A stretch of 64,000 bases of DNA from Diphasiastrum complanatum (lineage: Eukaryota > Streptophyta > Lycopodiopsida > Lycopodiales > Lycopodiaceae), in NCBI GenBank assembly GCA_029204225.1, contig CM055111.1, positions 44,927,815-44,991,814 of the forward strand. The letters run 5' to 3'. A program made the position numbers and the translations under genes. The notes below the pieces were generated by a model. That model was given only the letters and a program-made list of their open reading frames with translations, was not told where the DNA came from and searched no databases. Of this stretch, positions 33,070 to 44,480 are shown in pieces (the first letter of the stretch is position 1; every line of letters begins with the position of its first letter).

Positions 33070-33250
33070 TCATAGATGCAGCGAATCGCGATTCGCTAAA
33101 AAGAATCGTGCTGCAGAATCGTCCAAAAAAAAACGTCTTAATTGATTTTGGGCCTCCTCGTGGACAGAACCGCACAAGCAGTGGAGGCAAATTTTTTTCC
33201 TGAGAGTTGTGGGCGTCCGATCTTTGCAAGTGAATAGTCGGTAGGCATCT
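33070..33250. repeat. Palindrome-headed repeat, copy 1
   Basis: Begins with gcAGCGAATCGCGATTCGCT (18-bp perfect palindrome at about 33079-33096). It then shares agaatcgt, tgattttgggcctcctcgtg and ggaggcaaa with a second copy at 34777-34910. Possibly a MITE or a transposon end. The frames that cross it (33038-33551) are overlapping chance frames. Confidence 0.6.
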
Positions 33251-33599
33251 ACTCGGCGATATGGAGGTGGTGTGCACAGTGCCGGGCGGGTCTGAGCTTC
33301 GTGGAGAGCAAAACGACCAATTTTTGATATTTGGTAAGTGTAGGCTTGATTTTTTGCAAGTGTTGACATTGAGCTGTAGGCAACCAAATCGAGCGCAGTT
33401 TGGCTCCAGACCACCTTTCTTCGTGCTCACGATGATTCCTACGGCGTCAGTTTCAGCCATTACGGCATGCCTAGCGAGATTTGAAGACCACATTCCAAAT
33501 GCTTGTGTATTTTTGCCATTTTCACAAAATGACTTGTTGGAAACCGATTGAGGTGATGTCTGAGCCTAGAATGCATTTCCACATGCCTGCACAGACTCC

Positions 33600-34550
33600 T
33601 GTGACCTCCGTTCCGCCCGTCTACGTCCGTCTTAGTACACCAACCAAGACTAAGTCAATTTATAAAGACATCAAGGACTCAAGATTAAGACCAAAATCTA
33701 TTCCAACCTAATCCAATCAACAAGAAGTATGTGATTATTAACTTTGATTGGTGGTATCTAGATTTTGTCTTTGCCATTACTATCCATTTAAATAGGTGAT
33801 GCACAAATAATTCAATTCCCAAAATTCTTCTAGCTCCGAATTGTTCACAACATTCACAGATAGTTCCATTTCTATACACACTCAAGATTTTACTAGGCAA
33901 AATCAATGCAACAGACTGATTTGAGAAAATCAATAATTAATTCCTATTACTTCATCCCCCCTATTAAAGAAATTGTTTAATTCAATAAAAGAAACTTAAA
34001 GAGATGAAACGTAAAATATCTAAAAGCCATAGAAAGTCCGTAATAAGTGTTCTACTTAGTAACCCAACTACTTATAGGCTAAGGACTTATTTTCTATCAA
34101 GACTTTTTTCTCAAATTATAAGATATTTTATCTTCAGTGACCAAAATACCATTTCTCAAAAATCCGATTATCAAATAGAGATAGAAATTTGGGTTTAGAA
34201 GATCTAAATTATGTGAATTCAATCATTCCTATACCAAGATTTATTTTACAATCAATGTTTGGAGATACAATTTTCTGATACCCCAAAATCTATTCCGAAC
34301 AGGGAAGAAGAATGACTATATAAGACTCATGGGTTTCCAGCACGTTATCACCCTCCATAGGTTAGTAAACTTCATCCCAGTGAGCTGAGAATTTGTTATA
34401 TATAGTAAGCCCAATTTATTTCATAGTATGATGTACATTTCCCAAGCAATTTTTCCAACATTTGCTTATGTGACAGTTGCATGTGCTTTGTTTACGGCAC
34501 GTATAGATACTGAGTCGGGATACGCGTCCCGTAATGGAGTCCATTTTGTA
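33600..34550. other. Unassigned AT-rich sequence
   Basis: No gene or repeat recognised. The frames at 33685-33933 and 34004-34198 lack motifs. Confidence 0.25.
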
Positions 34551-34554
34551 AAGT

Positions 34555-34710
34555 GTGATTGATCTCCTAAGATGTGGGTGTTTGCACAAAGATCAAGCTA
34601 CAGATTGAATTTCCAGATCTATCTCACAAATCTAAGGCAAGAGCACAATAAAACATGCATAAACCATTCACCAAAGTACATTCACACGTGTGGGAGACTT
34701 GTGATGAAAA
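34555..34710 (+). repeat. Dispersed repeat (partner at 10.64 kb)
   Basis: Matches 10690-10840 in several words (gatctcctaag, tgcacaaagatcaag, cacacgtgtgggag). It lies just before the second palindrome-headed repeat. Confidence 0.5.
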
Positions 34711-34776
34711 AATTAATTATAAAAAAGTCTTGCTCTCAAGTAGATTCATGGATCTCTTACTTGTGATTGTCCCATA

Positions 34777-35520
34777 GTTGCAGCGAATCGCGATTCGCTG
34801 TCAGAATCATTGTAATAAAAAAAAAAACAGTATATTCTGATTTTTGGGCCTCCTCGTGGCCAAAATTGCGCTACTTGAAGAGGAGGCAAAAAAAATTTTG
34901 TGAGCTATTCAATCCGCAGCAGCAGGGCCTGGTTCAGAGCCACGAGCATCAGATGAGCATGTTGGATCAGTGGCAGCGGGTCCTTCTAGTCCCTCCTCTT
35001 CTGCGACAGCAAATGCACCACATGCTTCAATAGGTCCTGCCAGAGAGAGTAACATCCCTTCAGGACGATCAGACACACCCACAGATCAGCCATCCATTGG
35101 GCATGCTAGACCCAGCCATTCCTGCACGTAGGCCTAGAGGGAGAGGAGACCTAGACGTCCTGGGAGGGGGGGCTGAGTTCACTTTTTGTAGACAGGAGTG
35201 GAGCATCACAGGCAGTCGTTGGCCAGGCAGCCACCTGACACACAGACACACGGGAGTAGACACAGGGGTGGGGGCAGCCAGATGGGGGCCAGAGGAGGGG
35301 AGAGAAGCAGAGGTAGAGGTAGAGGTAGAGGTAGAGGCAGGGGGAGGGGGAGGATCCAGAGCCAGGGCATGCAGCAGAGAGCCAGAGCATGCAATAGAGC
35401 CAGGACCACACCACGACGTATGGTTCCCTCCGGTTCCGATTCATCTGCAGACCCTTGGGATCAGCACTGACTCGGAGGATTCTGATTACAATGACTCCGA
35501 CGAGTCTTAGTTGTATAGTT
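34777..35520 (+). pseudogene. Palindrome-headed repeat copy 2 with low-complexity transposase-like tail
   Basis: 34783-34800 repeats the palindrome AGCGAATCGCGATTCGCT. From 34910 the plus strand encodes low-complexity protein: a Ser/Ala/Pro-rich stretch (about 34915-35110), an Arg-Gly repeat (GRGRGRGRGRG, near 35300-35350) and an acidic end STDSEDSDYNDSDES followed by a stop at 35510. Acidic DSED tails end many plant hAT transposases, so a decayed hAT C-terminus is possible. No catalytic or BED zinc-finger region is visible. Frame changes occur between the blocks. Confidence 0.3.
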
Positions 35521-35672
35521 TTCATTACGTTCATGGAACATCATTGCACCCCATTTTGGTGCCATGTGGTCCGATATTATATATTATGATGATCCTATTC
35601 ACAGCAGTGTCATGATTCAGTACCGTTCGTTGTGGTTTTAGTTCGGTAACTTCGGTTTTATGGTTTATGGTT

Positions 35673-35674
<2 letters not shown>

Positions 35675-35712
<38 letters not shown>

Positions 35713-37505
35713 ACAAGAAGAAGAAAATATATTAATGTCTGTTGGGTGCCCAAGGGCACATAAGACAAAAAAAAAGTACATATATCGTAGGAGCACTGTC
35801 CATGTCGGACAATAAAAAATCTCACTAGTCTAAGTGAAACAAAATAGAGCTCTCTCTAGCTAGTCAAAAGACAAAAGGAAGTACAGAATCATAAGAAAAC
35901 ATGTAAGAGCTTAACCTCCAGCTCTGAAGAGGGCATAGGTGCTAGAGCTTAACCACCTGCTCTGCTGAGGAAAGTAATATAATATTAGTCTCGAAAAAAA
36001 CGTCTGATACTCATAGAAGCTGTGGTCCGTGTCTTGTGTAGAGGAGCTCTGGTGACTCGGGTAGATCCGGTAGGTGGCTGAGCACATTGGGACTTCGCCC
36101 TCACCGGTATGACTGCCTCATCATCTGACAGGTCATCTCGCTCACGCTTCTGGAAGAAGCTAGTGATAAGAGGCTGGCCGTAATCAATAGTACCCTCAGA
36201 AGGCATCAAAGAGGCTCTCAACATAAGCATCTCTCGAAGTAGAAGGCCAACACATCTAGGATCATGATACTCCAAAAAGGTACTGAGTGTGATGGGGGTG
36301 TCCCGATACAAACAGTGATAGCAACCACGTATCGCAAAGTATATAGGGCATGTGAAGACAAAGTGGAACTCATCCTCCACTACTCCCAATGTGCATACCT
36401 AACAAACCTGATGCTCCCTCGAAATGCCTGAATATCTACCCGTCTCGATAGCCAGCTGGTGAGAAGAGACCCGTAATTGTCCCAACCTATATCGGAGCCC
36501 AAAGAAAAGCCGAAGTGAGAGATATAAAGGTCTGATAGGAAGCCCCAGACTGTCTCTGCATATGATATGTGTGCCATAAAAGGTAAGCTTGACCCTGCCA
36601 TGGTCAGGACGATCTCATGCTATGTGACAATATCTACGCTATAGTTGTTGTCTGATATATGCACGAGTCCCCTGTGGGAGATCCAACGTCGAGAAGCCCC
36701 ATGAATGGAAGAAAGTAACCACATCACCATACCATGAGGATCGAGCCTGTTGTCCAGGTATATCCCGAGAAGATGTAAGCGCAGCCATCGAGTATCTGTG
36801 AGTATCCAAGCTCTCAAGCCGGTGAAGAAAGGTAACAAGCTGAAACAAAGCCTCTACTATCATGGGAAGTGAGGCGAACTCCGCTAAAAGAATCTCATGA
36901 GGAACTGATGGCTTCGCGCGAATCATCCGTCCTAACATGGTGGTCTGTAAGCGAGTGATGTCTCTCCAAGTACCCTGAGATAACCCTGGACACCAAACCT
37001 CCGCTGAGTGCATAGCCACTGGTGAGACCACTGTAGAAAAAAGGTGATCTCTAGAAGTAGGATCATGGATATGGCAGGTAGTACATATTCTCTCCATATG
37101 TACCAAGGCAACATGCCCCTTACGCAGGTGAGATAGAGCAGTAGGGCGAAAAATGAGGAGGGGACCGGTGAATAGTACACCAAGGTAAGTGTATGCAATA
37201 ACAATCTCTAGCGGCTGTCCATCATAATAAAATGTGTCATCTCTCATATGTTGCCGATTAGTGTTAAACACCATTACCTTGGTCTTAGCGATATTCACCG
37301 TCAGGCCCCAAGCTAAGCAAAAACCATATAGAGCATCCAGGTGTCGCTGTAATCCAGAGGCTGTAGAGGATAGTAAGGCCACATCATCCGCGTATAGCAG
37401 GATAGGAATAATAACATCAGCAAGCGGAGAGCCATCACCACCCTCCTCTTTGATGATCCACTCAAGATCATCAATGTATAGAGCAAAAGGAAGACCAGCA
37501 ATCAT
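35675..37505 (-). mobile_element. LINE F: 3' half of a non-LTR retrotransposon
   Basis: The best LINE copy. Frame 36639-37505 (288 codons) starts inside the reverse transcriptase. It has the catalytic YADDVALLS near residue 40, then VNIAKTKVMVFN (RT motif D/E), YDGQPLEIVIAYTYLGVLFT and the long C-terminal region (SAEVWCPGL). Frames 36380-36601 and 35985-36389 continue with VEDEFHFVFTCPIYFAIRGC (zinc-finger-like region), YHDPRCVGLL and a basic tail. The 3' UTR (35710-35985) ends with hairpin GTGCCCTTGGGCAC (35746-35759), ATTAATATATTTTC, a TTC-rich stretch and (CT)17. The endonuclease and 5' half are missing, and two frame breaks are present. It is a dead 5'-truncated copy. Confidence 0.88.
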
Positions 37506-37900
37506 CTACATATTAGACTTCCACTCTTTTCCCCCCTTCCAAAAATGGTTCAGGTTAACAAAACCCCAAATTTGTACTAGGAAAAACTTTAATTTGGTAT
37601 CGCTAACTTTAGCACTAACACCCTAACAGTTTTGATATGTTCATTAAGTGTCGCACTTAATCCCTAGCAAATCCCCCTATAGACCAGCATAGAACTGTTC
37701 TACTGAATTTACATTATTCTTGGTCCTTATTGATCCCCAGAACAAGAAATGCTCCTTAATTGACAGATTCACAAAATCTTCAACTAAAAGTAAAGGGTAC
37801 AGTGATCTTAACAATCGACTGATTTCAACTCAGTAAGATCATTCACTTTATAAGTCATTTCTGTTTGATCAATAACCAAAGAATTGGAACAAATCGAAAA
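37506..37900. other. Unassigned sequence
   Basis: Nothing recognised; AT-rich flank of the truncated LINE. Confidence 0.25.
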
Positions 37901-38280
37901 CGTCCATGGTTTCTTCAAATTTTACGTAAACTGGGATTTTCATGTTCCATTCAATATGGACCTAAACTGTGAAAATCGACCAAACATCGACTTGACGGTT
38001 TCACAATTACCATCTCATATTAGAAGGATTCTAAAACATCCAGCATGCATCCTACATGACATGCAATGATTTCAAAAAAAATCAATTTTTACATAAATTG
38101 CCAAGAAACTGGGAAATTAGCACTGGGATTCACAAAATCAGTTCGAAATGGACCAACTGTGAAAATCGATTAAAATGATCGATTTATCAAATTCACAGGC
38201 ATTGTCACATATCAAATTCGACATGCACTGATTTTTTCGAAAAAACGAAAAATTCCTGTAATTAGCCTAGCCACTAGGAA
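37900..38280. repeat. Diverged direct repeat, unit about 190 bp
   Basis: The word ctgtgaaaatcga recurs at 37967 and 38157. Parallel words flank it (ggacc, tcgac..tttcacaa / tcgattta..ttcacag, catgca.tgattt, aaattgcc/aaattcctg). Two strongly diverged copies; non-coding. Confidence 0.45.
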
Positions 38281-39141
38281 ATCTGCTCACTCGGGGTAGG
38301 TGAATGTGCCATAATGGTAGTGGGAGGAATAATACGAAAACTTGAGGGAGCGGACCCTTGTCGTCACCCCAAATTAGTCTATTAGAACCAATATTATCAC
38401 AACTAAGAAAGGCCAGCAATCAACAGATGGAAAAAGTGAAGATGAAGGCTATAAAAACACGCTGGACAGCCATGAGGGATATGTCAAATTGGAATGTCAA
38501 ACGGAGTCGGAATTCCGTGAAATGTGGTTGAGGATGGGCGCTGGAAAGCCTTTTGATAAACTGTGAAAGAGGCTGGAAACGGAAAAAATAATAGGCGAAA
38601 GTGACAAGTCGGAAGGGCTGGGGCAGAGATGAACAGGCTGAAGGATTTTGGCAATTTGGAATAGCAAACGATGACGGAATTGGGTGATTTTTGGATGAGG
38701 ATGGGTGCTGGACAGGCTGGGAAATAATTATGGAAGATGACTGCAAACTGGGAAAATGTTGGATGAAAGTGACAGGTTAGAAGGCAGGGACAGTGATGGA
38801 AAGGAAGGAGGAGGAGTGCTGGGCAGCAAGGAAGAGAGGGAGCAAAGCAGGGGGAGCGTTGGGCAGGAAGGAGTATAAGGGGTAATGATGGAGCAGGGCT
38901 GTCAAGGCAACAATGGAGCTGTAGGAGCAGTGATGGAGGAGCAGGGCAAGGCAGGGAAAGAAATTTTTTTTTCCAAGATTATGCTCAGGAAAGTGCTCTG
39001 ATACCAAGTTACGAATAGAGCCACAGCTGATCTAGAGCTAAGCTGTGAAAGCATCACATAAGCAAGACTTAAGCTATGAAAGCTCCACATAAGCAAGACT
39101 TAACCCTAGAAAGCAGGAAAGAGAGAGATTAAGGAGACTAC
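38281..39141 (-). mobile_element. 5' fragment of a second G1-family element (LTR, PBS, leader, gag start)
   Basis: On the minus strand from the right: 39007-39141 is the 3' part of the G1-family LTR (matches 21776-21880: gatctagagctatgaaagc, gcatcacataagcaagactt). It ends CGTAACT. The primer-binding site TGGTATCAGAGC follows directly (39006-38995). The untranslated leader runs to a gag start at 38312 (MAHSPTPSE), identical to the G1 gag start. After nine codons the homology stops. The LTR is cut on its other side where copia C2 begins. The copy is important because it fixes the LTR end. Confidence 0.8.
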
Positions 39142-40430
39142 CTGTATCAAGTTATGTAATGACTTTTGTGAACCATGTGCACTTGGGAAACAACAAAGAA
39201 AGAAGTTTAATAAGAATGAAGCTATCAGGTCAAAGCAAGTGCTTGAGATTGTACACTTAGATTTTCTGTGGACCTATGCAAACTAGATTTGCTGGGGGGG
39301 GGGCGCTTCCTACTTCATGACCTTCATTGATGGCTTTTCATGAAAGGTATGGATTTATTTTTTGAAGAAAAAAGTTGAGGCAATCAAGTACTTCAAAATT
39401 TTGAAGGGTTTGGTTGAAACTCAAATAGGCAAGAAGATAAAGGAGCTTAGATCTAACAAAGGTGGTGAGTACATATCAAAAGAGTTCATTGATCTATGTA
39501 ACTCAAGTGGAATCAATCGTCAGTTTGCTATTTTAGATACTCCTCAGCAAAATGGTGTTGCTGAAAGGAAGAACAGGTCCATAGTTGAGTGTGCACACAA
39601 CATGCTAAAGGCTAAGGCAATGCCAAACTCTTTTTGGGCTGAAGTTGTTATACTGTTGTTTCTTGTTGAACAGGAGCCCCACGAAAGTGGTGGAGGGAAT
39701 TACACCCGAAGAGGCATATAGTGGCCATAAGCCAACCTTCAAAGGTGGGACTACTTCAGTTATTTGAATGTACCGCCTATGCACACACATCCAAGGATGA
39801 CAAGAAGAAGCTAAATGCAAAATCTGTCAGGTACATATTCTTGGGTTATAGTGAGGAAGCAAAGGCGTACATATTGTACGATCTTGAGACCAAAAAGAAG
39901 ATCCTGAGTAGAGATGTTGCCTCTGATGAAGACCATGCACCTCAGTTGGAGGAGCATGACAATAGTAAGAGTGAATATCCCCTATTTTTTATTCTAGTGA
40001 GCAGATCTCAAAGGAGCCCACCAACAACAAGAGCAAGTGCATGTTGAACAAACGGAGGCAGAAAGGGCAAAGAGGGCTAGAGAGACACCTAGGGATACAT
40101 GGTCACCATTAGCTTCACCACCCCCTTCCAAAAACTTATCAAGGTGGTATTGGCAAACATTGAAAGGAGGGATGATGGAGAAAGGTGAATGTAGCAGGGA
40201 AGGTGCTAGGAGATCTTACAGGAAGCCCATGTAGCGAGAGAGTCAGGAGACCATCTTCGCACTTATGTCATCTATCTTAGAGTCACATGAACTACAGTCA
40301 TTCTATGAAGCCGAGAAGGTGAATGTATGGCGAAATGCCATGCAAGAGGAGTATTACTCCATCATGGAGAATGACACATGGGAGCTTGTGGACTTACCTG
40401 ATGGGAAGTAGCGAATAGATTTTTACTAAG
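39142..40430 (+). mobile_element. Ty1-copia fragment C2 (pre-integrase zinc region, integrase, RT start)
   Basis: Plus-strand copia pol starting inside the GAG-pre-integrase domain (CEPCALGKQQRKKF, 39165-39210). Next comes HLDFLWTY, a broken first catalytic region of integrase. The frame at 39362-39721 then reads ELRSNKGGEYISKEFIDLC and TPQQNGVAERKNRSIVECAH, the second Asp-Glu part of the core, followed by AEVV. At 39721-40047 GLLQLFECTAYAH, KSVRYIFLGYSEEAKAYILY and ILSRDV lead to the RT start (NDTWELVDLPDGK, then a stop, at 40370-40410). Internal deletions and frameshifts make it non-functional. Its left end is fused to a G1-family LTR. Confidence 0.85.
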
Positions 40431-41000
40431 CCACTTAGTAGAGAAGTTTGAAAAGTTTAGAAAGTCTTTAGGTGTGACTACAATAGCCATTAAGTGGGGA
40501 TGTTGAAATACAATAAGCTGGCTTTGAAAATTTTGAAATTTTGAAATTTCCAAATTCCACCAAATTCAAACCTCTAAATACTCTACAATAGTTCTCTTCT
40601 CAAAACCAAATTGATAGCCTGCTTAATCAACCGTAGTGGTTCTTCAAATTCTCTTAGATTACCGTAGAAATGCTTTCAATCTCTCTCTCGGATACATGTA
40701 GAGGGTTGATCCTGCAATTTCTCGCTAGCAATCTGACAAGCTATCATTCACCAAAATCATATAGATAGAAGGAGATTAGCACACATCACCCAAGCAACAC
40801 TTCGAAATTGTATATAATTGAAAGAGAAGACAATATATTGTTGCATGGTAAAACGTGTGAAAAATAGTAAAAGCTATCTATGTTGAGTTAGGGGGTATAT
40901 TGACTTTTTTGTCTCAATCCAAATGTCAGTAGGTGATTAGGCAATTTTGGCATTAGAGGCAACTCGAGCAAGTACACATGCTAGATGATGATTAAGTAAG
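40431..41000. other. Unassigned sequence
   Basis: No domain or repeat recognised between the end of copia C2 and the G2 LTR. Confidence 0.3.
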
Positions 41001-41004
41001 TTAG

Positions 41005-41660
41005 TGTCGCGCACAGCTCACAAACCCTAAGTAACTACACAAAATTACCCAACAAATCCGTGACTTTATTTATCTCAAGCAAATGTACATAGATCAACAA
41101 GCAAACATGAGAGCTCTGCTGCCAGTCTCCTCCCAACCATAGCTGCATAGGAATACCATAATGAGGAATGCCTGACAAGGCTCACACTATATCCCCTCAA
41201 GTCCCCCTTAACCCTGACACATCCTAATGTCGACACATGGCAAACTCCATGCACAGCCAAGACTTGCCACTTGGCAGTACCCTGACACATAGGCAAGCTA
41301 GTAGGTGGACAGTCTGACGCGTGTCACTCATGCATTGGACCAAGTGTCCCATATGACACGTCCTGTTGACCCGTCCATTGACCGTCCGACAAGTATCACT
41401 CATGCACTGGACCAAGTGTCCCAGTGAGCATATGACACGTGCCACGTTGACCGGTCAACCCTTCCTACTTTTTAGGAGGTCAGTCCAACAGACTCTCATG
41501 AGACCTAGTACCCCCTTGGCCATCTCGGATTTAGTCATTATAACAGATATTTACATTGCAATTTACAATTGTCTCCACAGGCCGGTGACTTAGCCATTTA
41601 CAATTTAATAATTACAATTCACCAATTCCATTGGGCAAGGGATTCAAAGTACATGTGACA
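41005..41660 (-). mobile_element. G2 3' LTR (copy 3)
   Basis: 656-bp LTR on the minus strand beginning TGTCACATGTAC at 41660 and ending ..GCGCGACA at 41005 (canonical TG...CA). The purine run GGAGGGAAGGGA immediately 5' of its start is the polypurine tract. The LTR holds a G-box (CACGTG, 41436-41441) and an internal duplication that gives the repeated pieces gtccca..atgacacg and accaagtgtccc. No matching 5' LTR remains at the other end of the element in this window. Confidence 0.85.
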
Positions 41661-41672
41661 TCCCTTCCCTCC

Positions 41673-42063
41673 TCAGATGACATCGTCCTCGATGGCAAAG
41701 TCTGGATTCTGTGCATGCAACCCATGCGCGGTCTCCCAGGTAGCATCACTTAGAGGTCGTCCATGCCATGCAACCAAGTAGTCACGGAGCAAACGATTCC
41801 GCAACCGTCTATGCCTCCGGTCCAATACTCTCGCTGGTCCATGCATCACCTCCCCATGCTCCTGAAACAATACAAGGCCATCAGCCAACAAGTTATCATC
41901 GTCATGTAAAACCTTCTTTAAGCGTGAAACATGAAAAACAGGATGAACCTTACAACCAACAGGCAAATCCAATTCATAAGCAATGCTATTAGTCTTTTTT
42001 AAATTTTCCAAGGTCCACAGTATCTAGGTGACAACTCATAACACTTCCCTGTCTTCAAGGTTT
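41673..42063 (-). pseudogene. G2 gypsy: integrase C-terminus and chromodomain
   Basis: The 112-codon frame at 41673-42011 reads IAYELDLPVGCKVHPVFHVS and RLKKVLHDDDN. It then shows a chromodomain (GPARVLDRRHRRLRNRLLRD, YLVAWHGRPLSDATWE) before a stop just 5' of the polypurine tract. The chromodomain places G2 in the chromovirus branch of Ty3-gypsy, whose chromodomain is thought to guide integration to modified histones. It is separated from the integrase frame by a frameshift near 42020-42060. Confidence 0.85.
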
Positions 42064-43060
42064 TTAAGTCCTTTGGAATCCTGAGAAATACCATATCTCC
42101 TTCCTCGAACTCTCTTGGCGTACAATCCAGATCAGCATATGTCTTGGCCGATCCATCGCCGCTTTTACATTTTCCTTTGCTAACTCCAACATCTGTTGCA
42201 TGTGTGTTAGGAATTCCATAGCACTAGGTGTCTTATGAGGCATACCTATAGTAAATGGACTGGCTGGTCTAAAACCATAATTTAGCTCGAAAGGACTCAT
42301 CTTTGTAGATGCATTCTTTTTATCATTATACGCAAACTCCAACAATGGTAGGTAACGTTCCCATTGCGTTTGCCTTTCACTCACATACGCCCTAAGCATG
42401 TCTTCCAAGGTTGGGTTAACTCTCTCAGTCTGCCCATCTGTTTCAGGATGATCAGAACTACTCATTCCCAACTGCACCTCTAACTTCTCAAATACTGCAG
42501 TCCAAAAATTGCCAGTAAAACGAGAATCCCTGTCAAGCACAATGGATCTAGGTAATCCATGAAGTCTGAATACATGCTGTATAAACAAATCAGCCGTACC
42601 AGGTGCATCAATCTTATTACTAGTTGGGATAAAATGAGCCATTTTTGTGAGTCTGTCAACCACAACTAGGATAGCATTATGTTGCTGCTGCGTATGCGGT
42701 AAACATGTAATAAAGTCCATGGAAATACTCTCCCATCTCCCTTCTGGTATAGGTAACGGGCGCAATAATCCAAGCACTTTAATCCTTTCAGCCTTATTAA
42801 CTTGACACTTAAAACAATGTGTCACAAGATGATTTACTTCTTTCTTAAGTCTAGACCACCAAAAGTTACGTCGTATCAACTCATAGGTCCTATCCACACC
42901 AGGATGACCAGCACTAGGGCTATCGTGACAGAGATGCAAGATCCTCTTTTGCAGCACCTCACAAGCTGGAATAAGAGCCTTGCCATTTCTCATCACTATT
43001 CCATCTTCTATGGAATACTTAAGATAAGTGCGAACCAAGGTAGAAGAGCTCTCCTCTTAA
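42064..43060 (-). CDS. G2 gypsy: integrase (zinc domain and catalytic core)
   Basis: A 324-codon open frame. Residues about 25-75 hold the H2C2 zinc domain (HLCHDSPSAGHPGVDRTYEL ... VTHCFKCQVNK). The catalytic core follows with SISMDFITCLP (first Asp), SIVLDRDSRFTGNFW (second Asp) and the ETDGQTERVN region. FAYNDKKNASTKMSPFELNY completes the core. This is the best preserved integrase in the window. The frame is uninterrupted from zinc domain to core, but the element as a whole is broken (stops in RT start, frameshifts to both sides). Homologous to the deleted copy at 27.1-27.9 kb. Confidence 0.88.
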
Positions 43061-43202
43061 GACTCTGCATGGCCATGACTCACCTCCTATTCCACTTTCT
43101 TACAGTGAGGATCTTCCTGCTGAGCCTTTCTTATCTCAGACAGTAAGTCATTTTCAATGACTACAAATGACATCTGATACACTACACGAGATAGTGCATC
43201 TG

Positions 43203-44261
43203 TCACACGATTCTCGGCACCTTGTACCGAATCTCCATTAGAAATTCCTGCATGAGCTCAGACCATCTGGCTTGCCGGCCTCTAAGGTCTGGCTGCTTAC
43301 AAAAGTATCTCAAGGTATCATGATCAGTGAATACCTCAAATTTCGATCCATACAGATAATGCCTCCATGCTTTTAATGCATGAACTATGGCATACAACTC
43401 CTTTTCATGAGTTGGATAATTTTTCTGAGCAGGGTTGAGCTTCTTGCTCTCAAAGGCCACAGGCCTACCCTCTTGCATCAAAACAGCTCCCACAACAATG
43501 TCACTCGCATCCATATCTACAACATAGGGCTTTTGAGGGTCTACAATCTTTAGAGTGACGCACTCAGCAATAGCTTGCTTCAACTGATCAAAGCTTGCTT
43601 GCTGCAGTTCAGTCCACTCACCAAATCTATTCTTTTGGGTCAAATCAGTCAAAGGTGCTACAATATAGGAGTATTTCTTAACATATTTTCTATAGAATAC
43701 TGCCAATCCAAGAAAAGAACGGAGTGTTGTCAAATCAGCTGGCACAGGCCATGCAACGATCGCAGCAACCTTCTTAGGATCTGGCCTTACTCCATCAGCA
43801 GACACTACATGACCAAGATACTCGATCTCTTTTTTAAACAATTCACTTTTTTTACTATTGGCAAACAAAGTGTTCTCCCTCAAAGTAGACAACAGAGTTC
43901 TAAGGTGAGCCATATGCTTGTTGACCTCACCTGCACTATAAGTCAGAATGTCATCAACAAAGTTTACGACAAACTTACCCATATACGGTCTGAGCACATC
44001 ATTCATCATCATCATGAATGTAGCTGGGGCATTAGTCAATCCAAATGGCATCACAAGATACTCATAGTGACCGAACCGAGTTCTGAAGGCAGTCTTGTGT
44101 ACATCTTCTTCATGATCTCTAACCTTATGGTATCCACTCTTTAGGTCTATTTTACTGAACACAGTGGCACCTGACAAGGCATCAAGAAAATCATCTATAC
44201 GTGGCATAGGATATCGATGTTTAACTGTTATCTTGTTCAAACCTCGATAATCCACACACAT
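43203..44261 (-). CDS. G2 gypsy: reverse transcriptase and RNase H
   Basis: A 352-codon open frame. RT motifs run in order: MCVDYRGLNKITVKHRYPMP, FSKIDLKSGYHKVR, FRTRFGHYEYLVMPFGLTNA, the catalytic FVDDILTYS and EIEYLGHVVSADGVRPDPKK. Then comes RNase H (FLGLAVFYRKYVKKYSYIVA, VVDMDASDIVVGAVLMQEGR, AIVHALKAWRHYLYGSKFEV). The catalytic Asp pair and the RNase H Asp/Glu residues are present. Upstream, on the same strand, the RT start continues to about 44400 but carries two stops (near 44285 and 44395), so the polyprotein is not intact. Confidence 0.9.
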   Translation of the reverse strand: MCVDYRGLNKITVKHRYPMPRIDDFLDALSGATVFSKIDLKSGYHKVRDHEEDVHKTAFRTRFGHYEYLVMPFGLTNAPATFMMMMNDVLRPYMGKFVVNFVDDILTYSAGEVNKHMAHLRTLLSTLRENTLFANSKKSELFKKEIEYLGHVVSADGVRPDPKKVAAIVAWPVPADLTTLRSFLGLAVFYRKYVKKYSYIVAPLTDLTQKNRFGEWTELQQASFDQLKQAIAECVTLKIVDPQKPYVVDMDASDIVVGAVLMQEGRPVAFESKKLNPAQKNYPTHEKELYAIVHALKAWRHYLYGSKFEVFTDHDTLRYFCKQPDLRGRQARWSELMQEFLMEIRYKVPRIV

Positions 44262-44480
44262 ACGCCATGATCCATCCTTCTATTTTACAAGAATGATCGG
44301 AGAGGCAAAAGGGGAATAACTAGGTCGTATCTGCCCCTTGGCCAGATAATCATCGACCATCCGTCTCACTTCCTCTTCCTCCTTAAGACTCATTCAGTAA
44401 GGACGTCTAATAATCATATGAGGGACCACACCTATAATTGGACATAGGAGCACATGCATAGTGAATGACTGCTTTAATGC
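44262..44480 (-). pseudogene. G2 gypsy: 5' part of RT, with stops; truncation point
   Basis: The minus strand reads MSLKEEEEVRRMVDDYLAKG then IRPSYSPFASPIILVK, the family start of gypsy RT, interrupted by TAG and TGA. Homology fades at about 44480. Protease, gag and the 5' LTR are absent. Confidence 0.7.

Noticed and set aside
33038-33551. Overlapping frames of 151, 114 and 96 codons near the palindrome
   Set aside because: They overlap on both strands within a repeat, lack motifs and are not conserved in the second repeat copy.
35151-35534. 127-codon minus-strand frame opposite the Arg-Gly repeat
   Set aside because: It is the shadow of a low-complexity GGxAGA repeat (a Tyr-Leu run); the plus-strand acidic tail is the better reading.
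43575-44144. 189-codon plus-strand frame across G2 RT
   Set aside because: It is antisense to the well-conserved RT/RNase H frame at 43203-44261 and has no recognised motif.
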